From Eubacteriales Family XIII. Incertae Sedis bacterium (GTDB lineage: Bacteria; Bacillota; Clostridia; Peptostreptococcales; Anaerovoracaceae): a stretch of 5,291 nucleotides of DNA. Shown one piece after another: positions 1-5,074 of the stretch. The position numbers and the translations under genes are program-made. The notes beneath the pieces were generated by a model. That model was given only the letters and a program-made list of their open reading frames with translations, was not told where the DNA came from and ran no database searches. Position 1 is the stretch's first letter; the number at the start of each line of letters is the position of its first letter. Location: the NCBI GenBank assembly GCA_031272745.1, contig JAISTF010000150.1, positions 1 to 5,291 on the forward strand, read 5' to 3'.

Positions 1-224
1 CTTTCGCTTTCGGCGGGCGGCAGGATGCCGCCCCTACTTTCGCTATTGTCGCTTTCGGCGGGGACGGCCTCCTCTGCCGCCACCTCTGCCGGCGCTTCCT
101 GTGCGGCCTCCGCGGGCGGCGCTTCGGCACCTTCCCCCGCAAGCGTCAGCGTCGGCACGGCCAATCCGGCGACCAATACCGCCGCCAGCGCAACGGCCAA
201 TATTTTCATGTTCCTGTCAAACAT
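1..224 (-). CDS. Exported Ala/Glu/Pro-rich protein, N-terminal part (3' end outside window)
   Basis: This gene begins at ATG 224-222 and stays open for 74 codons to the window edge, so only the N-terminus is visible. The start has a perfect AGGAGG (235-240) 10 nt upstream. The first residues are MFDRNMKILAVALAAVLVAG, followed by LAVPTLTLAGEG. That is a typical Sec signal peptide: Arg4 and Lys7, then a hydrophobic core of about residues 8-28, with likely cleavage near residues 28-30. After it comes a low-complexity stretch rich in Ala, Glu and Pro (about residues 31-57), such as a linker or spacer between the membrane or wall and a folded domain. A repeat-derived segment then reads ESRGGILPPAES. 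No functional domain is visible, so the role is unknown. A second ATG (209-207, Met6) is possible but lies further from the ribosome binding site. The gene is separated from larB by 174 nt and is probably transcribed independently of it. Confidence 0.72.
   Translation of the reverse strand, partial: MFDRNMKILAVALAAVLVAGLAVPTLTLAGEGAEAPPAEAAQEAPAEVAAEEAVPAESDNSESRGGILPPAESE
4..62. repeat. 14-bp direct repeat flanking the palindrome, 45-bp period
   Basis: TCGCTTTCGGCGGG occurs at 4-17 and again at 49-62, exactly 45 bp (15 codons) apart. The shorter TTTCGCT also occurs at 2-8 and 38-44. The palindrome at 15-37 lies between the two copies and overlaps the first. This could be a duplicated coding repeat in a low-complexity region, or a duplication made when the palindrome entered. 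The 45-bp spacing keeps the reading frame. Confidence 0.5.
15..37. repeat. Short GC-rich palindrome inside the exported-protein gene
   Basis: GGGCGGCA (15-22) and TGCCGCCC (26-33) form a perfect 8-bp inverted repeat around a 3-nt loop. On the minus strand the unit reads GTAGGGGCGGCATCCTGCCG and so on. From memory, units of the form GTAGGGGCGG...CCGCCCG are scattered through genomes of gut Clostridia as small palindromic repeats; I cannot check this here. It stays in frame and encodes RGGILPP, so it does not break the gene. Confidence 0.55.
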
Positions 225-277
225 TATTGCAAATCCTCCTGCCAAAATGATATTCCTGCCCGTCCGTTGGATCCCAT
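224..277 (-). CDS. Possible 17-aa leader peptide overlapping the next start (TAATG)
   Basis: The open frame reads MGSNGRAGISFWQEDLQ and stops at TAA 226-224. That stop shares bases with the ATG of the exported-protein gene (TAATG). A G-rich run (GGTGGGGGGG, C7 on the plus strand at 285-291) lies about 7 nt before its ATG and could act as a weak ribosome binding site. The strong AGGAGG of the downstream gene lies inside this small frame. If it is translated, ribosomes would end exactly at the next start, a translational-coupling arrangement. It is short enough to arise by chance, and no family is recognised. Confidence 0.22.
   Translation of the reverse strand: MGSNGRAGISFWQEDLQ
235..240 (-). 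promoter_or_regulatory. Ribosome binding site of the exported-protein gene
   Basis: CCTCCT on the plus strand is AGGAGG on the coding strand, 10 nt before ATG 224-222. It is a full match to the Shine-Dalgarno consensus and decides this start over the downstream Met6. It also lies inside the possible leader ORF. Confidence 0.65.
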
Positions 278-398
278 AGCAATACCCCCCCACCGTTTCC
301 TTTTTTATATATATAGAAATATTGTGCTCCTTCCCGGCGGAAAAAAACAGGCGGGGTAAAGCATTTTTTTTTACATGTTAAGAGGAAAAATTAACCTT

Positions 399-1091
399 CT
401 ATTTCGCGATCAGCGACGCCAAATATCCGGCACCGAAGCCGTTGTCGATGTTCACGACCGACACCCCGAGGCTGCACGAATTCAGCATCGCGAGCAGCGC
501 CGCGAGCCCCCCCATCGACGAGCCGTATCCGACCGACGTCGGCACCGCGATGACCGGCACCGCGACGAGTCCGCCGACGACCGAGGCCAAAGCCCCTTCC
601 ATGCCCGCGACCGCCACGACCACGTCCGCCGCGCGGATCTCCTCCGCGCAGTCCAGCAGCCGATGGATGCCCGCGACCCCGACGTCGAAGTGGCGGGAGA
701 CCGCGCACCCGTACAGCTCCGCCGTCAGCGCCGCCTCCTCCGCGACCGGAATGTCCGCCGTCCCCCCGCAAACCACCGCGACCCGCGACAGCACACCCGC
801 GCTGTCCCGGGAATCCAGCAAGCCAAAATCCCGCCGCCACACCAACATCCGCGGCACCTCGTAATACGTCACCCCCGCGCGCAGCCCCTCCGTCAGCGCC
901 GACCGCGCCGCCGCCGCCTGCTCCGGCGTCACCTTCGTCGCGATGACAAGCGCCTCCCGCTCCGCGAGCCGCGCCAAAATCTCCGCCACCTGCTCCGCCG
1001 TCTTCCCGAGCCCGAAAATCACCTCGGCGCGCCCCGTGCGCCGCGCCCGGTCCGTATCAATCTTCGCAAACCCGATATCGTCGTACCTCAA
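399..1091 (-). CDS. larB: Nickel-pincer cofactor biosynthesis protein LarB (PurE-like carboxylase)
   Basis: LarB carries out the first step of nickel-pincer nucleotide synthesis. It carboxylates the pyridinium ring of nicotinic acid adenine dinucleotide and releases AMP, giving the dicarboxylated mononucleotide used by LarE and LarC; this is known for the family. The protein has 230 residues. It shows the LarB pattern YDDIGFAKIDTDRAR at 3-17, EVIFGLGKT at 23-31, the PurE-like DVGVAGIHRL at 136-145, SVGYGSSMGGLAALL at 186-200 and LNSCSLGVSVVNIDNGFGAG at 203-222. Cys206 in LNSC probably corresponds to the catalytic cysteine near the C-terminus of Lactobacillus plantarum LarB (placed from memory). 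The start is TTG 1091-1089, chosen because AGAGG lies 7 nt upstream and no other start codon fits in the 25-nt gap. This drops roughly 15-25 N-terminal residues found in many LarB proteins. No larC or larE is visible in the window. Confidence 0.9.
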   Translation of the reverse strand: MRYDDIGFAKIDTDRARRTGRAEVIFGLGKTAEQVAEILARLAEREALVIATKVTPEQAAAARSALTEGLRAGVTYYEVPRMLVWRRDFGLLDSRDSAGVLSRVAVVCGGTADIPVAEEAALTAELYGCAVSRHFDVGVAGIHRLLDCAEEIRAADVVVAVAGMEGALASVVGGLVAVPVIAVPTSVGYGSSMGGLAALLAMLNSCSLGVSVVNIDNGFGAGYLASLIAK

Positions 1092-1116
1092 GCGCCCACC
1101 TCTCGTCGCGCGCCGC

Positions 1117-1806
1117 TTACGCCCCCGCCACCGCGTCCATCGTGGGCAGGTATTTGCGGAGCAGCGCCTGCGCGTCTTCTTCGAGACGCCGCGCGTAGGC
1201 CTCGTCCGCCATCAGCGCCGTGTTCGCGCGGACGTTCACCCAGGCCGCCTCAAGCGCCGCGCGGCACAGGATCGCGCCGCACACGACGTCGCTCTGCGCC
1301 CGCACGCCGCCCTTCTCGGAAAGCGCCTTGAGCAGCACCGCCGCCTCGCAGCTCTTGCGGAGCGTCTCCATCGGCACGTCCGCCGCCTGCTTGAGACAGG
1401 CCTGCACGACGCGCTCCTTGTTTTCTTTTTCCGAATCGTTGCGTTCCGGCAACCGCCACGCCCCCGCGAGCGGCGCGAACGCCTCCGCGTCCTTGTCGAT
1501 GAGCGCGACCAATTCCGTCTGGATACGGTAGAGGTACGTCTTCATGACCTGCATCTCGCTGTCCTGCTCCGAGGGCTTCATCGAGAGGTTCGCCGCCATG
1601 CTCCCGAGCGCCGCCGCGAGCGCGCCCGCAAGCGCCGCCGCCCCGCCGCCGCCCGGCACGGACGCCTTCGACGAAAGATCCGTCACAAACATCTCCACGG
1701 ACCGCGCCGCAAACGGCGTCTTGTTCTTCACATCGCCGGCGTACCCGGTCGCCCCGTCGACACCCGGCGCGACATCCGCCTTTTTGAACCGGTCAAAGAT
1801 CCCCAT
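1117..1806 (-). CDS. Cyclodeaminase/cyclohydrolase family protein (FchA / FTCD C-terminal-like)
   Basis: The 229-residue protein belongs to the family of formimidotetrahydrofolate cyclodeaminase and methenyltetrahydrofolate cyclohydrolase FchA, cytosolic enzymes that interconvert one-carbon folates. Seen in the sequence: the glycine-rich SVPGGGGAAALAGALAAALG at 49-68; AADVPMETLRKSCEA at 141-155; and SDVVCGAILCRAALEAAWVN at 172-191, continuing NVRANTALMAD. These match the family's conserved blocks in order. The usual family length is about 205-215 residues. The surplus is an N-terminal extension of about 30 residues (MGIFDRFKKADVAPG...) before the first helix, with no recognised function. The start ATG 1806-1804 has a weak G-rich site (CGGGGGTAG) just upstream. 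It lies 37 nt after the thioesterase gene and 25 nt before larB, probably in one transcript. Family membership does not decide between cyclohydrolase, cyclodeaminase or a related activity. No other folate gene is visible nearby. Confidence 0.85.
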   Translation of the reverse strand: MGIFDRFKKADVAPGVDGATGYAGDVKNKTPFAARSVEMFVTDLSSKASVPGGGGAAALAGALAAALGSMAANLSMKPSEQDSEMQVMKTYLYRIQTELVALIDKDAEAFAPLAGAWRLPERNDSEKENKERVVQACLKQAADVPMETLRKSCEAAVLLKALSEKGGVRAQSDVVCGAILCRAALEAAWVNVRANTALMADEAYARRLEEDAQALLRKYLPTMDAVAGA

Positions 1807-1843
1807 CGACTACCCCCGTTATTCCGGCCCCCGCGCCCCGCGG

Positions 1844-2584
1844 TCAAAACTCCACCGCCGCGTTGAACACGTCGAGCCCATCCCCTTTGCGTTTTCCTTC
1901 TATATATAACCGCCCGTCGTCGAGCGTCTTCTTCCCGATCGCAAGCACGCTGTCCGGCCCGCATTCATTTGAATAATGGATTTCAAACGCGCGGACCTCC
2001 TTGCCGCGATGCTCGGTGAAAGGGATCGCGTCCATCGCGTAGTCGACGTATTTGGAATTGTTGACGTGCGCATTGTAGTCGAGGTCGCTGTAGCGGATGA
2101 TGCGCTCGTAGCAGGGCTCCGCGCCCGGCTGCGGCTTCATGCGCGCGACCCGCCGGTCCAGCGCGTAGTCCGTCCGCATCTCGACGCCGTAGTAGTCGAG
2201 GAACTGGTCGCGCTTGATTTCGCGCGTCGACAGATTCATGATGGCCCAGACGGACCCGCAGCGCACGAGCGCCTCCCCGTCCGACGCCCGCCGGATCCGG
2301 TAATCCCTCTCGTACAGGCCGCGCGGCTTCTGCGGCCAGGTCTCGACGACGACGTCCTCCGCGTACATCGGGTACGTGTCGATCTCGACGCGCACGCGCA
2401 CGAGGATCCACGCAACGCCGAACTCCTCGTACAGCCGGTTCACGCTGCCGCCGAGGTTCGCCGCGTGAAACGCCGCGATGTCCTGAAAATACCCGAACAT
2501 CGACGACAGCTTCTGCCGCCGAGCAAAGTCGACGTCCGTGTCCGTGATGGTGCGAGGCATTGTGTAAAAATTGACCGGTTCCAT
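1844..2584 (-). CDS. Acyl-ACP thioesterase (bacterial FatA/FatB-like, double hot-dog)
   Basis: The enzyme hydrolyses the thioester of fatty acyl-acyl carrier protein, ending chain elongation and releasing free fatty acid in the cytosol. The 246 residues fit the bacterial acyl-ACP thioesterase family: two tandem hot-dog domains, about 1-135 and 150-246. The first contains MFGYFQDIAAFHAANLG (29-45) and WPQKPRGLYERDYRIRRA (83-100). The second contains SDLDYNAHVNNSKYVDY (166-182) and HYSNECGPDSVL (203-214), closely matching the plant motifs SDLDxNxHVNN and ECGxDSVL. By that comparison Asp169, Asn171, His173 and Glu207 (with Cys208) are the catalytic set. ATG 2584-2582 is the first start. It has no Shine-Dalgarno sequence; instead TAAAAT ends 7 nt before the ATG. 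An internal ATG (Met9) also lacks a site. It follows rnhB by 21 nt. Chain-length preference cannot be read from the sequence. Confidence 0.92.
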   Translation of the reverse strand: MEPVNFYTMPRTITDTDVDFARRQKLSSMFGYFQDIAAFHAANLGGSVNRLYEEFGVAWILVRVRVEIDTYPMYAEDVVVETWPQKPRGLYERDYRIRRASDGEALVRCGSVWAIMNLSTREIKRDQFLDYYGVEMRTDYALDRRVARMKPQPGAEPCYERIIRYSDLDYNAHVNNSKYVDYAMDAIPFTEHRGKEVRAFEIHYSNECGPDSVLAIGKKTLDDGRLYIEGKRKGDGLDVFNAAVEF

Positions 2585-2591
2585 GCCCGTT

Positions 2592-2597
2592 ATTTTA
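2592..2597 (-). promoter_or_regulatory. -10-like hexamer 7 nt before the thioesterase ATG
   Basis: TAAAAT on the minus strand is followed by AACGGGC and then ATG. At this spacing transcription would begin at or next to the start codon, giving a leaderless mRNA. No good -35 is present: TTGAAA (2618-2623) lies 20 nt away, which is too far for a standard promoter. The overlapping TATGAT is an alternative -10. The gene may also simply be read from upstream. Confidence 0.3.
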
Positions 2598-2605
2598 TCA
2601 TAAAA

Positions 2606-3244
2606 CTACAATAAGTTTTTCAAGAAGCTGCGGCGGTGCAGAGGCGTCGGGCCGAGTTTGCGCAGCCCCGCGTAATGCTCCTCCGTGCCGTAGCCCTTGT
2701 TGCGCGCAAAGCCGTAGCCGGGGTAGACGCTGTCGAGCTCGATCATGATGCGGTCGCGCGTCACCTTCGCGAGGATGGACGCGGCCGCGATGCTCACGCT
2801 CTTTTCGTCGCCCTTCACGATCGCCGTCCCCGGGATGCCCGCCTCCGGCAGTTTCAGCGCGTCGACGAGCAGGTGGTCGGGGGGCGCGGACAGGTGGCGC
2901 ACGGCCGCGAGCATCGCTTCCTTCGTCGCGTTGAGGATGTTGATTTCGTCGATGCGCGCAGGGCCGACGAGGCCGATGCCGTAGCTGATCGCGCGCTCCG
3001 CAATCACGCCGTAGAGCTCGGCGCGGCGTTTCTCCGAGAGCTTCTTGGAATCGTTGACGCCGGGCACGTCCCAGTCCTGCGGCAGGATGACGCACGCCGC
3101 GCAGACGGGGCCCGCGAGCGGCCCGCGGCCGACCTCGTCGACGCCGCCGATGCGCGCCGTGCCCTTCGCCCACAGCGCCCGCTCGTAGGACAGCATCGCT
3201 TCGAGCTGCGCGCGCATTCTCTCTTCGCGTTCGGTCTTGGTCAT
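2606..3244 (-). CDS. rnhB: Ribonuclease HII
   Basis: RNase HII cuts RNA in RNA-DNA hybrids and starts removal of single ribonucleotides from DNA. The 212-residue protein has every family mark. GVDEVGRGPLAGPV (34-47) carries catalytic Asp36 and Glu37 and the GRG motif that contacts the RNA-DNA junction. NDSKKLSEKRR lies at 64-74, VDALKLP at 127-133 carries catalytic Asp128, and KGDEKSVSIAAASILAKVTR (144-163) carries Asp146. The GYGT motif at 185-188 holds the tyrosine that recognises the ribonucleotide. The C-terminus HRRSFLKNLL is typical. Length is normal for the compact form (about 200-215 residues). Its ATG (3244-3242) overlaps the rbgA stop by 4 nt (ATGA), and AGGA lies 6 nt upstream inside rbgA, so translation is probably coupled. 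The ylqF-rnhB order is also found in Bacillus subtilis. Confidence 0.96.
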   Translation of the reverse strand: MTKTEREERMRAQLEAMLSYERALWAKGTARIGGVDEVGRGPLAGPVCAACVILPQDWDVPGVNDSKKLSEKRRAELYGVIAERAISYGIGLVGPARIDEINILNATKEAMLAAVRHLSAPPDHLLVDALKLPEAGIPGTAIVKGDEKSVSIAAASILAKVTRDRIMIELDSVYPGYGFARNKGYGTEEHYAGLRKLGPTPLHRRSFLKNLL

Positions 3245-4110
3245 TGTGGGTCCTGCGACTCCGCTTCGCTCCGCGCAGGTGGCGCTTTCTCCAGCGTGAC
3301 GCGTCCGATCTTGCCGGCGCGGAATTCGTCGAGCACCGTGCGCGCGACGCGCTCCAAGTCGACACGCCCGCCCGCGAGCAAAAACCCGCGCCGCCGCCCG
3401 ATCGCATCCATGACCCCGAGCGCCTCATCCGCCGCTTCATCGGGCCCCGCCTCCACGCCGTACCGCCCCGACAGCAGCGCCGGATACTCCCTGAGCAGCA
3501 CCCGCACGAGCTCGAACCCGAGGTCCTGCAAGTCCATGATCTCATCGCGAATCGACCCGCAAAACGCGAGGTTGAGCCCCGCCTGCGGGTCCTCGAACTT
3601 CGGCCACAGAATCCCCGGCGTGTCGAGCAACTGCATCCCGCCCGGCAGCGTCAGCCACTGCTTGCCGCGCGTGACGCCGGGCCGGTCGCCGACGGCCGCC
3701 GTGCGCCGCCCCGCGAGCCGGTTGATCAAAGACGACTTCCCCGCGTTCGGCACCCCGACGATCATCAGCCGCCGCACCCCCATCGCCGACAGCCGGTCCA
3801 CAAGCCGCTTCACCCCCGCGCCCCGCATCGCATCCAACGAAAGCACCGTAGTCCCGCCGCCCGCGCCCAAAGCAGCCGTCCATCTTCGCGTCTCCGCCTC
3901 GTCCGCCAGATCGCTTTTGTTCAGCACGAGCAGGCGCCGCCCCGCGAGCCGCCCCTTCGACGACAGCAGCTCGTCCAGCACCGGATTGCGCGACGACACG
4001 GGGATGCGCGCGTCGCACACCTCCACAACCGCGTCGACGAGCCCGAGATTTTGCCCGATGAGCTCGCGCGTCTTTTTCATATGGCCCGGATACCAGTTGA
4101 TGTTCTCCAT
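3241..4110 (-). CDS. rbgA: Ribosome biogenesis GTPase RbgA/YlqF (circularly permuted)
   Basis: RbgA binds the immature large ribosomal subunit and, with GTP hydrolysis, allows late assembly. The GTPase motifs come in the permuted order of this family. Numbered from the outer ATG at 4119, they are G4 NKSD (67-70), then G1 GVPNAGKSS (122-130), G2 Thr in PGVTRG (147-152) and G3 DTPG (166-169). The N-terminus has the signature NWYPGHMKKTREL (8-20) and the C-terminal part is the helical RNA-binding domain. I place the start at ATG 4110-4108 (289 residues, N-terminus MENINWYPGHM). That matches the family N-terminus, and TATAAT lies exactly 7 nt before it. The outer ATG at 4119 overlaps that hexamer, would add MLR, and is the alternative. 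Neither start has a Shine-Dalgarno sequence. The gene is first in the five-gene run and begins immediately after a terminator. Length is normal (B. subtilis about 282). Confidence 0.95.
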   Translation of the reverse strand: MENINWYPGHMKKTRELIGQNLGLVDAVVEVCDARIPVSSRNPVLDELLSSKGRLAGRRLLVLNKSDLADEAETRRWTAALGAGGGTTVLSLDAMRGAGVKRLVDRLSAMGVRRLMIVGVPNAGKSSLINRLAGRRTAAVGDRPGVTRGKQWLTLPGGMQLLDTPGILWPKFEDPQAGLNLAFCGSIRDEIMDLQDLGFELVRVLLREYPALLSGRYGVEAGPDEAADEALGVMDAIGRRRGFLLAGGRVDLERVARTVLDEFRAGKIGRVTLEKAPPARSEAESQDPQ

Positions 4111-4117
4111 ACGCAAC

Positions 4118-4123
4118 ATTATA
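4118..4123 (-). promoter_or_regulatory. -10 element of the rbgA operon, probably leaderless
   Basis: TATAAT is a perfect -10 hexamer followed by GTTGCGT and ATG 4110-4108. The U-tract of the upstream terminator ends at 4128, so the operon's own promoter must overlap this short interval if the terminator works. No recognisable -35 lies at 16-18 nt, because that position falls inside the terminator stem. Transcription would start at about the A of the ATG, giving a leaderless transcript that fits the missing ribosome binding site. Confidence 0.5.
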
Positions 4124-4127
4124 CCCG

Positions 4128-4170
4128 AAAAACAGAAAGCCCCTCGGCCGTGGGCAGAGAGGCTTCCTGT
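4128..4170 (-). terminator. Rho-independent terminator after the toxin-antitoxin pair (copy A)
   Basis: The arms 4132-4145 and 4157-4170 pair over 14 bp, around an 11-nt loop, and are followed on the minus strand by U5 (4128-4132 region). Two positions, 4136/4166 and 4142/4160, are G-U pairs when read on the minus strand but A-C mismatches on the plus strand. This identifies minus as the transcribed strand. It closes transcription coming from the toxin-antitoxin pair and lies 18 nt before the rbgA start. Confidence 0.8.
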
Positions 4171-4234
4171 TTGATAGGAGAGTGCCAGATGCGTTGATCA
4201 AAAATACGATCAGATGATACGCATCTGTACTGGC
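4128..4234 (-). repeat. Two-hairpin element, copy A
   Basis: This is a diverged direct repeat of 5034-5138. In minus-strand order it has four parts: (1) a hairpin whose 9-bp outer stem pairs 4219-4227 with 4186-4194, a 6-nt one-sided bulge (4213-4218), a 5-bp inner stem (4208-4212 with 4195-4199) and an 8-nt loop; (2) a linker CACTCTCCTATC (4173-4184); (3) the terminator hairpin; (4) a U-tract. Identity with copy B is 20 of 21 at 4173-4193, 20 of 21 at 4208-4228 and 18 of 18 at 4128-4145, while the loops differ. Reading CAG ATG CGT ATC ATC TGA, it keeps the QMRII-stop frame that ends the LuxR-type gene at copy B, although no such gene precedes it here. Confidence 0.8.
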
Positions 4235-4255
4235 AAATTTAGTAGCGCAAAACGC

Positions 4256-4519
4256 CTATCCTGCGAGTTCGCTCAGAAGAACCGAGCGCACATAGGACGA
4301 GAGCGGCTTGTGCTCATGTTTGGCGCGTCGTTCCAGCGCCTCGATTTCCTGCAACGGAATATCGAGCGCCTGCAGCGCGGCCATGGCCTTTCCGTGTTTC
4401 GTAGACACGACGACCACTTCCGACGGATCCCATCCTTTTTCGCAACGCGCGGAAAGCTCTTCGATCAGCTCGTCGGTGACCGGCCTGCCATCCGTGGTTT
4501 TTAGGTTGTAATCGTTCAT
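4256..4519 (-). CDS. Putative antitoxin with C-terminal ribbon-helix-helix-like region
   Basis: The 87-residue protein starts MNDYNLKTTDGRPVTDELIE. The TTDGRPVTDELIEEL opening followed by a Gly/Trp turn (KGWDP, 28-32) resembles small antitoxins paired with BrnT-like or similar toxins; this is a resemblance from memory, not a database match. The C-terminus has the layout of a ribbon-helix-helix (CopG-type) DNA-binding fold: a short strand about 49-54, helix LQEIEALERRAKHEH (56-70), a turn KPLSS, and helix YVRSVLLSELA (76-86). It probably neutralises the neighbouring toxin and represses the shared promoter. ATG 4519-4517 has AAAGGAG (4528-4534) 8 nt upstream, inside the 3' end of the toxin gene. 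The gap between the genes is 3 nt, so translation is probably coupled. The order is toxin first, the less common arrangement. Confidence 0.6.
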   Translation of the reverse strand: MNDYNLKTTDGRPVTDELIEELSARCEKGWDPSEVVVVSTKHGKAMAALQALDIPLQEIEALERRAKHEHKPLSSYVRSVLLSELAG

Positions 4520-4522
4520 TGT

Positions 4523-4774
4523 CTATGCTCCTTTATAATCGTCCAGTATCTTTTTGTATTCCGGACGTATCTTCATTGCATGTATCACGACATCCACATC
4601 CTCTATCGTGGTGAGATATGCCACTTCGAGACCTCTGCCTATTGTATCAAATCCGAGAAGCATAATGATGCCTTCTTGATCCTGCGGAACGAATGCAACA
4701 TCCGATGTTTCGTATACATATACAATATCAGCGTCGCCAATGCCGTGTTTTCGTGCAGAATCTACAATGATCAT
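4523..4774 (-). CDS. Putative small toxin of a toxin-antitoxin pair (BrnT/RelE-like)
   Basis: The protein has 83 residues from ATG 4774-4772. It opens IIVDSARKHGIGDADIVYVY, has a central beta segment (IIMLLGFDTIGRGLEVAYL, about 37-55), and ends VVIHAMKIRPEYKKIL. The pattern SARKHG, then GFD..GR.LEV.Y, then VIHAMK.RP.Y is a layout I associate with small toxins of the BrnT/RelE-like RNase type found next to CopG-like antitoxins. I assign it by pattern and context only, and ribonuclease activity is not shown. Two ATGs are adjacent. GGAGG (4782-4786) lies 7 nt from the second and 4 nt from the first (4777), so I prefer 4774. Base composition is unlike the housekeeping genes: by hand count 4561-4680 is 54 G+C of 120, whereas 3661-3720 in rbgA is 52 of 60. 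This suggests recent acquisition. Confidence 0.6.
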   Translation of the reverse strand: MIIVDSARKHGIGDADIVYVYETSDVAFVPQDQEGIIMLLGFDTIGRGLEVAYLTTIEDVDVVIHAMKIRPEYKKILDDYKGA

Positions 4775-4792
4775 CATTAGCCCTCCGCACAG

Positions 4793-4801
4793 AGTATACC
4801 A
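4793..4801 (-). promoter_or_regulatory. Extended -10 promoter of the toxin-antitoxin pair
   Basis: TGGTATACT on the minus strand is an extended -10 (TGnTATAAT type). Transcription would start about 7 nt on, at the edge of the GGAGG site, giving a very short leader for the toxin gene. TTGAGA lies 19 nt upstream, wider than ideal for a -35, but extended -10 promoters tolerate this. As usual for such pairs, the promoter sits where the antitoxin could repress it, though I see no clear operator palindrome. Confidence 0.5.
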
Positions 4802-5031
4802 TATTTTTCGAGCGACTTCTCAAAAATCAAGCTGCATATAGCGTTTGCATTGTTCCCCAGCGATGTTCGCGGGATGCGAGACGGTTTGGATAGAGACGGG
4901 GGAAGGCGTGCAGGCGGAAGAATCGGCCGGGGAAACCGTCTTCTTGTCGCAATATGAAATCTTGAAGTAAGGCTTACATTCCGTGATCGTGAACACAGCA
5001 CGGGGCGCGGAACCGGCGCCGGAGACCCTCC
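4802..5031. other. 230-bp interval with no convincing gene; possible gene remnant on plus strand
   Basis: Between the LuxR-side terminator and the toxin promoter I find no gene I trust. A plus-strand frame open from 4842 to TAA 4968-4970 has an ordinary, acidic composition: from ATG 4863 it reads MFAGCETVWIETGEGVQAEE and ends FLSQYEILK (35 residues). The opposite frame is Arg/Pro-rich, as antisense of coding DNA often is. There is no ribosome binding site and no family match I recognise. It could be the decayed C-terminal end of a lost gene, or chance. CCGGCGCCGG at 5013-5022 is a GC-rich palindrome of unknown meaning. Confidence 0.3.
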
Positions 5032-5074
5032 AAAAAAACAGAAAGCCCCTCTGTCTTTGACAAGGGGCCTCCTG
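5032..5074 (-). terminator. Rho-independent terminator of the LuxR-type gene (copy B)
   Basis: The arms 5039-5051 and 5062-5074 pair over 13 bp, with a further 3-bp extension (5053-5055 with 5059-5061) and a triloop. They are followed on the minus strand by U7 (5032-5038). Three pairs (5042/5071, 5044/5069, 5051/5062) are G-U on the minus strand and A-C mismatches on the plus strand, fixing the direction. It lies 41 nt past the regulator's stop codon. Confidence 0.88.

Noticed and set aside
303..325. AT-rich stretch as promoter of the exported-protein gene
   Set aside because: TATATA-like hexamers are present, but several registers fit equally and no -35 lies at proper spacing, so no site can be chosen.
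343..391. Possible terminator after larB (T7 and A9 runs around 343-372)
   Set aside because: The T/A runs are not preceded by a stable GC-rich hairpin on either strand; GTTAA/TTAAC and GTAAA/TTTAC stems are only 5 bp and A/T-rich.
375..1866. Overlapping plus-strand frames of 300 or more codons opposite larB and the cyclodeaminase-family gene
   Set aside because: The translations are extremely Arg/Pro-rich, have no ribosome binding sites and mirror real minus-strand genes.
2636..4174. 512-codon open frame on the plus strand
   Set aside because: It lies antisense to rnhB and rbgA, both with complete family motifs. The translation is Arg/Ala/Pro-rich with no recognisable domain, as expected for the complement of GC-rich codons.
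4777..5001. 74-codon minus-strand frame from GTG 5001, ending against the toxin start
   Set aside because: It has a GTG start without a ribosome binding site and an Arg/Pro-rich middle typical of noncoding shadow. The toxin promoter lies inside it. Its overlap with the toxin ATG seems accidental.
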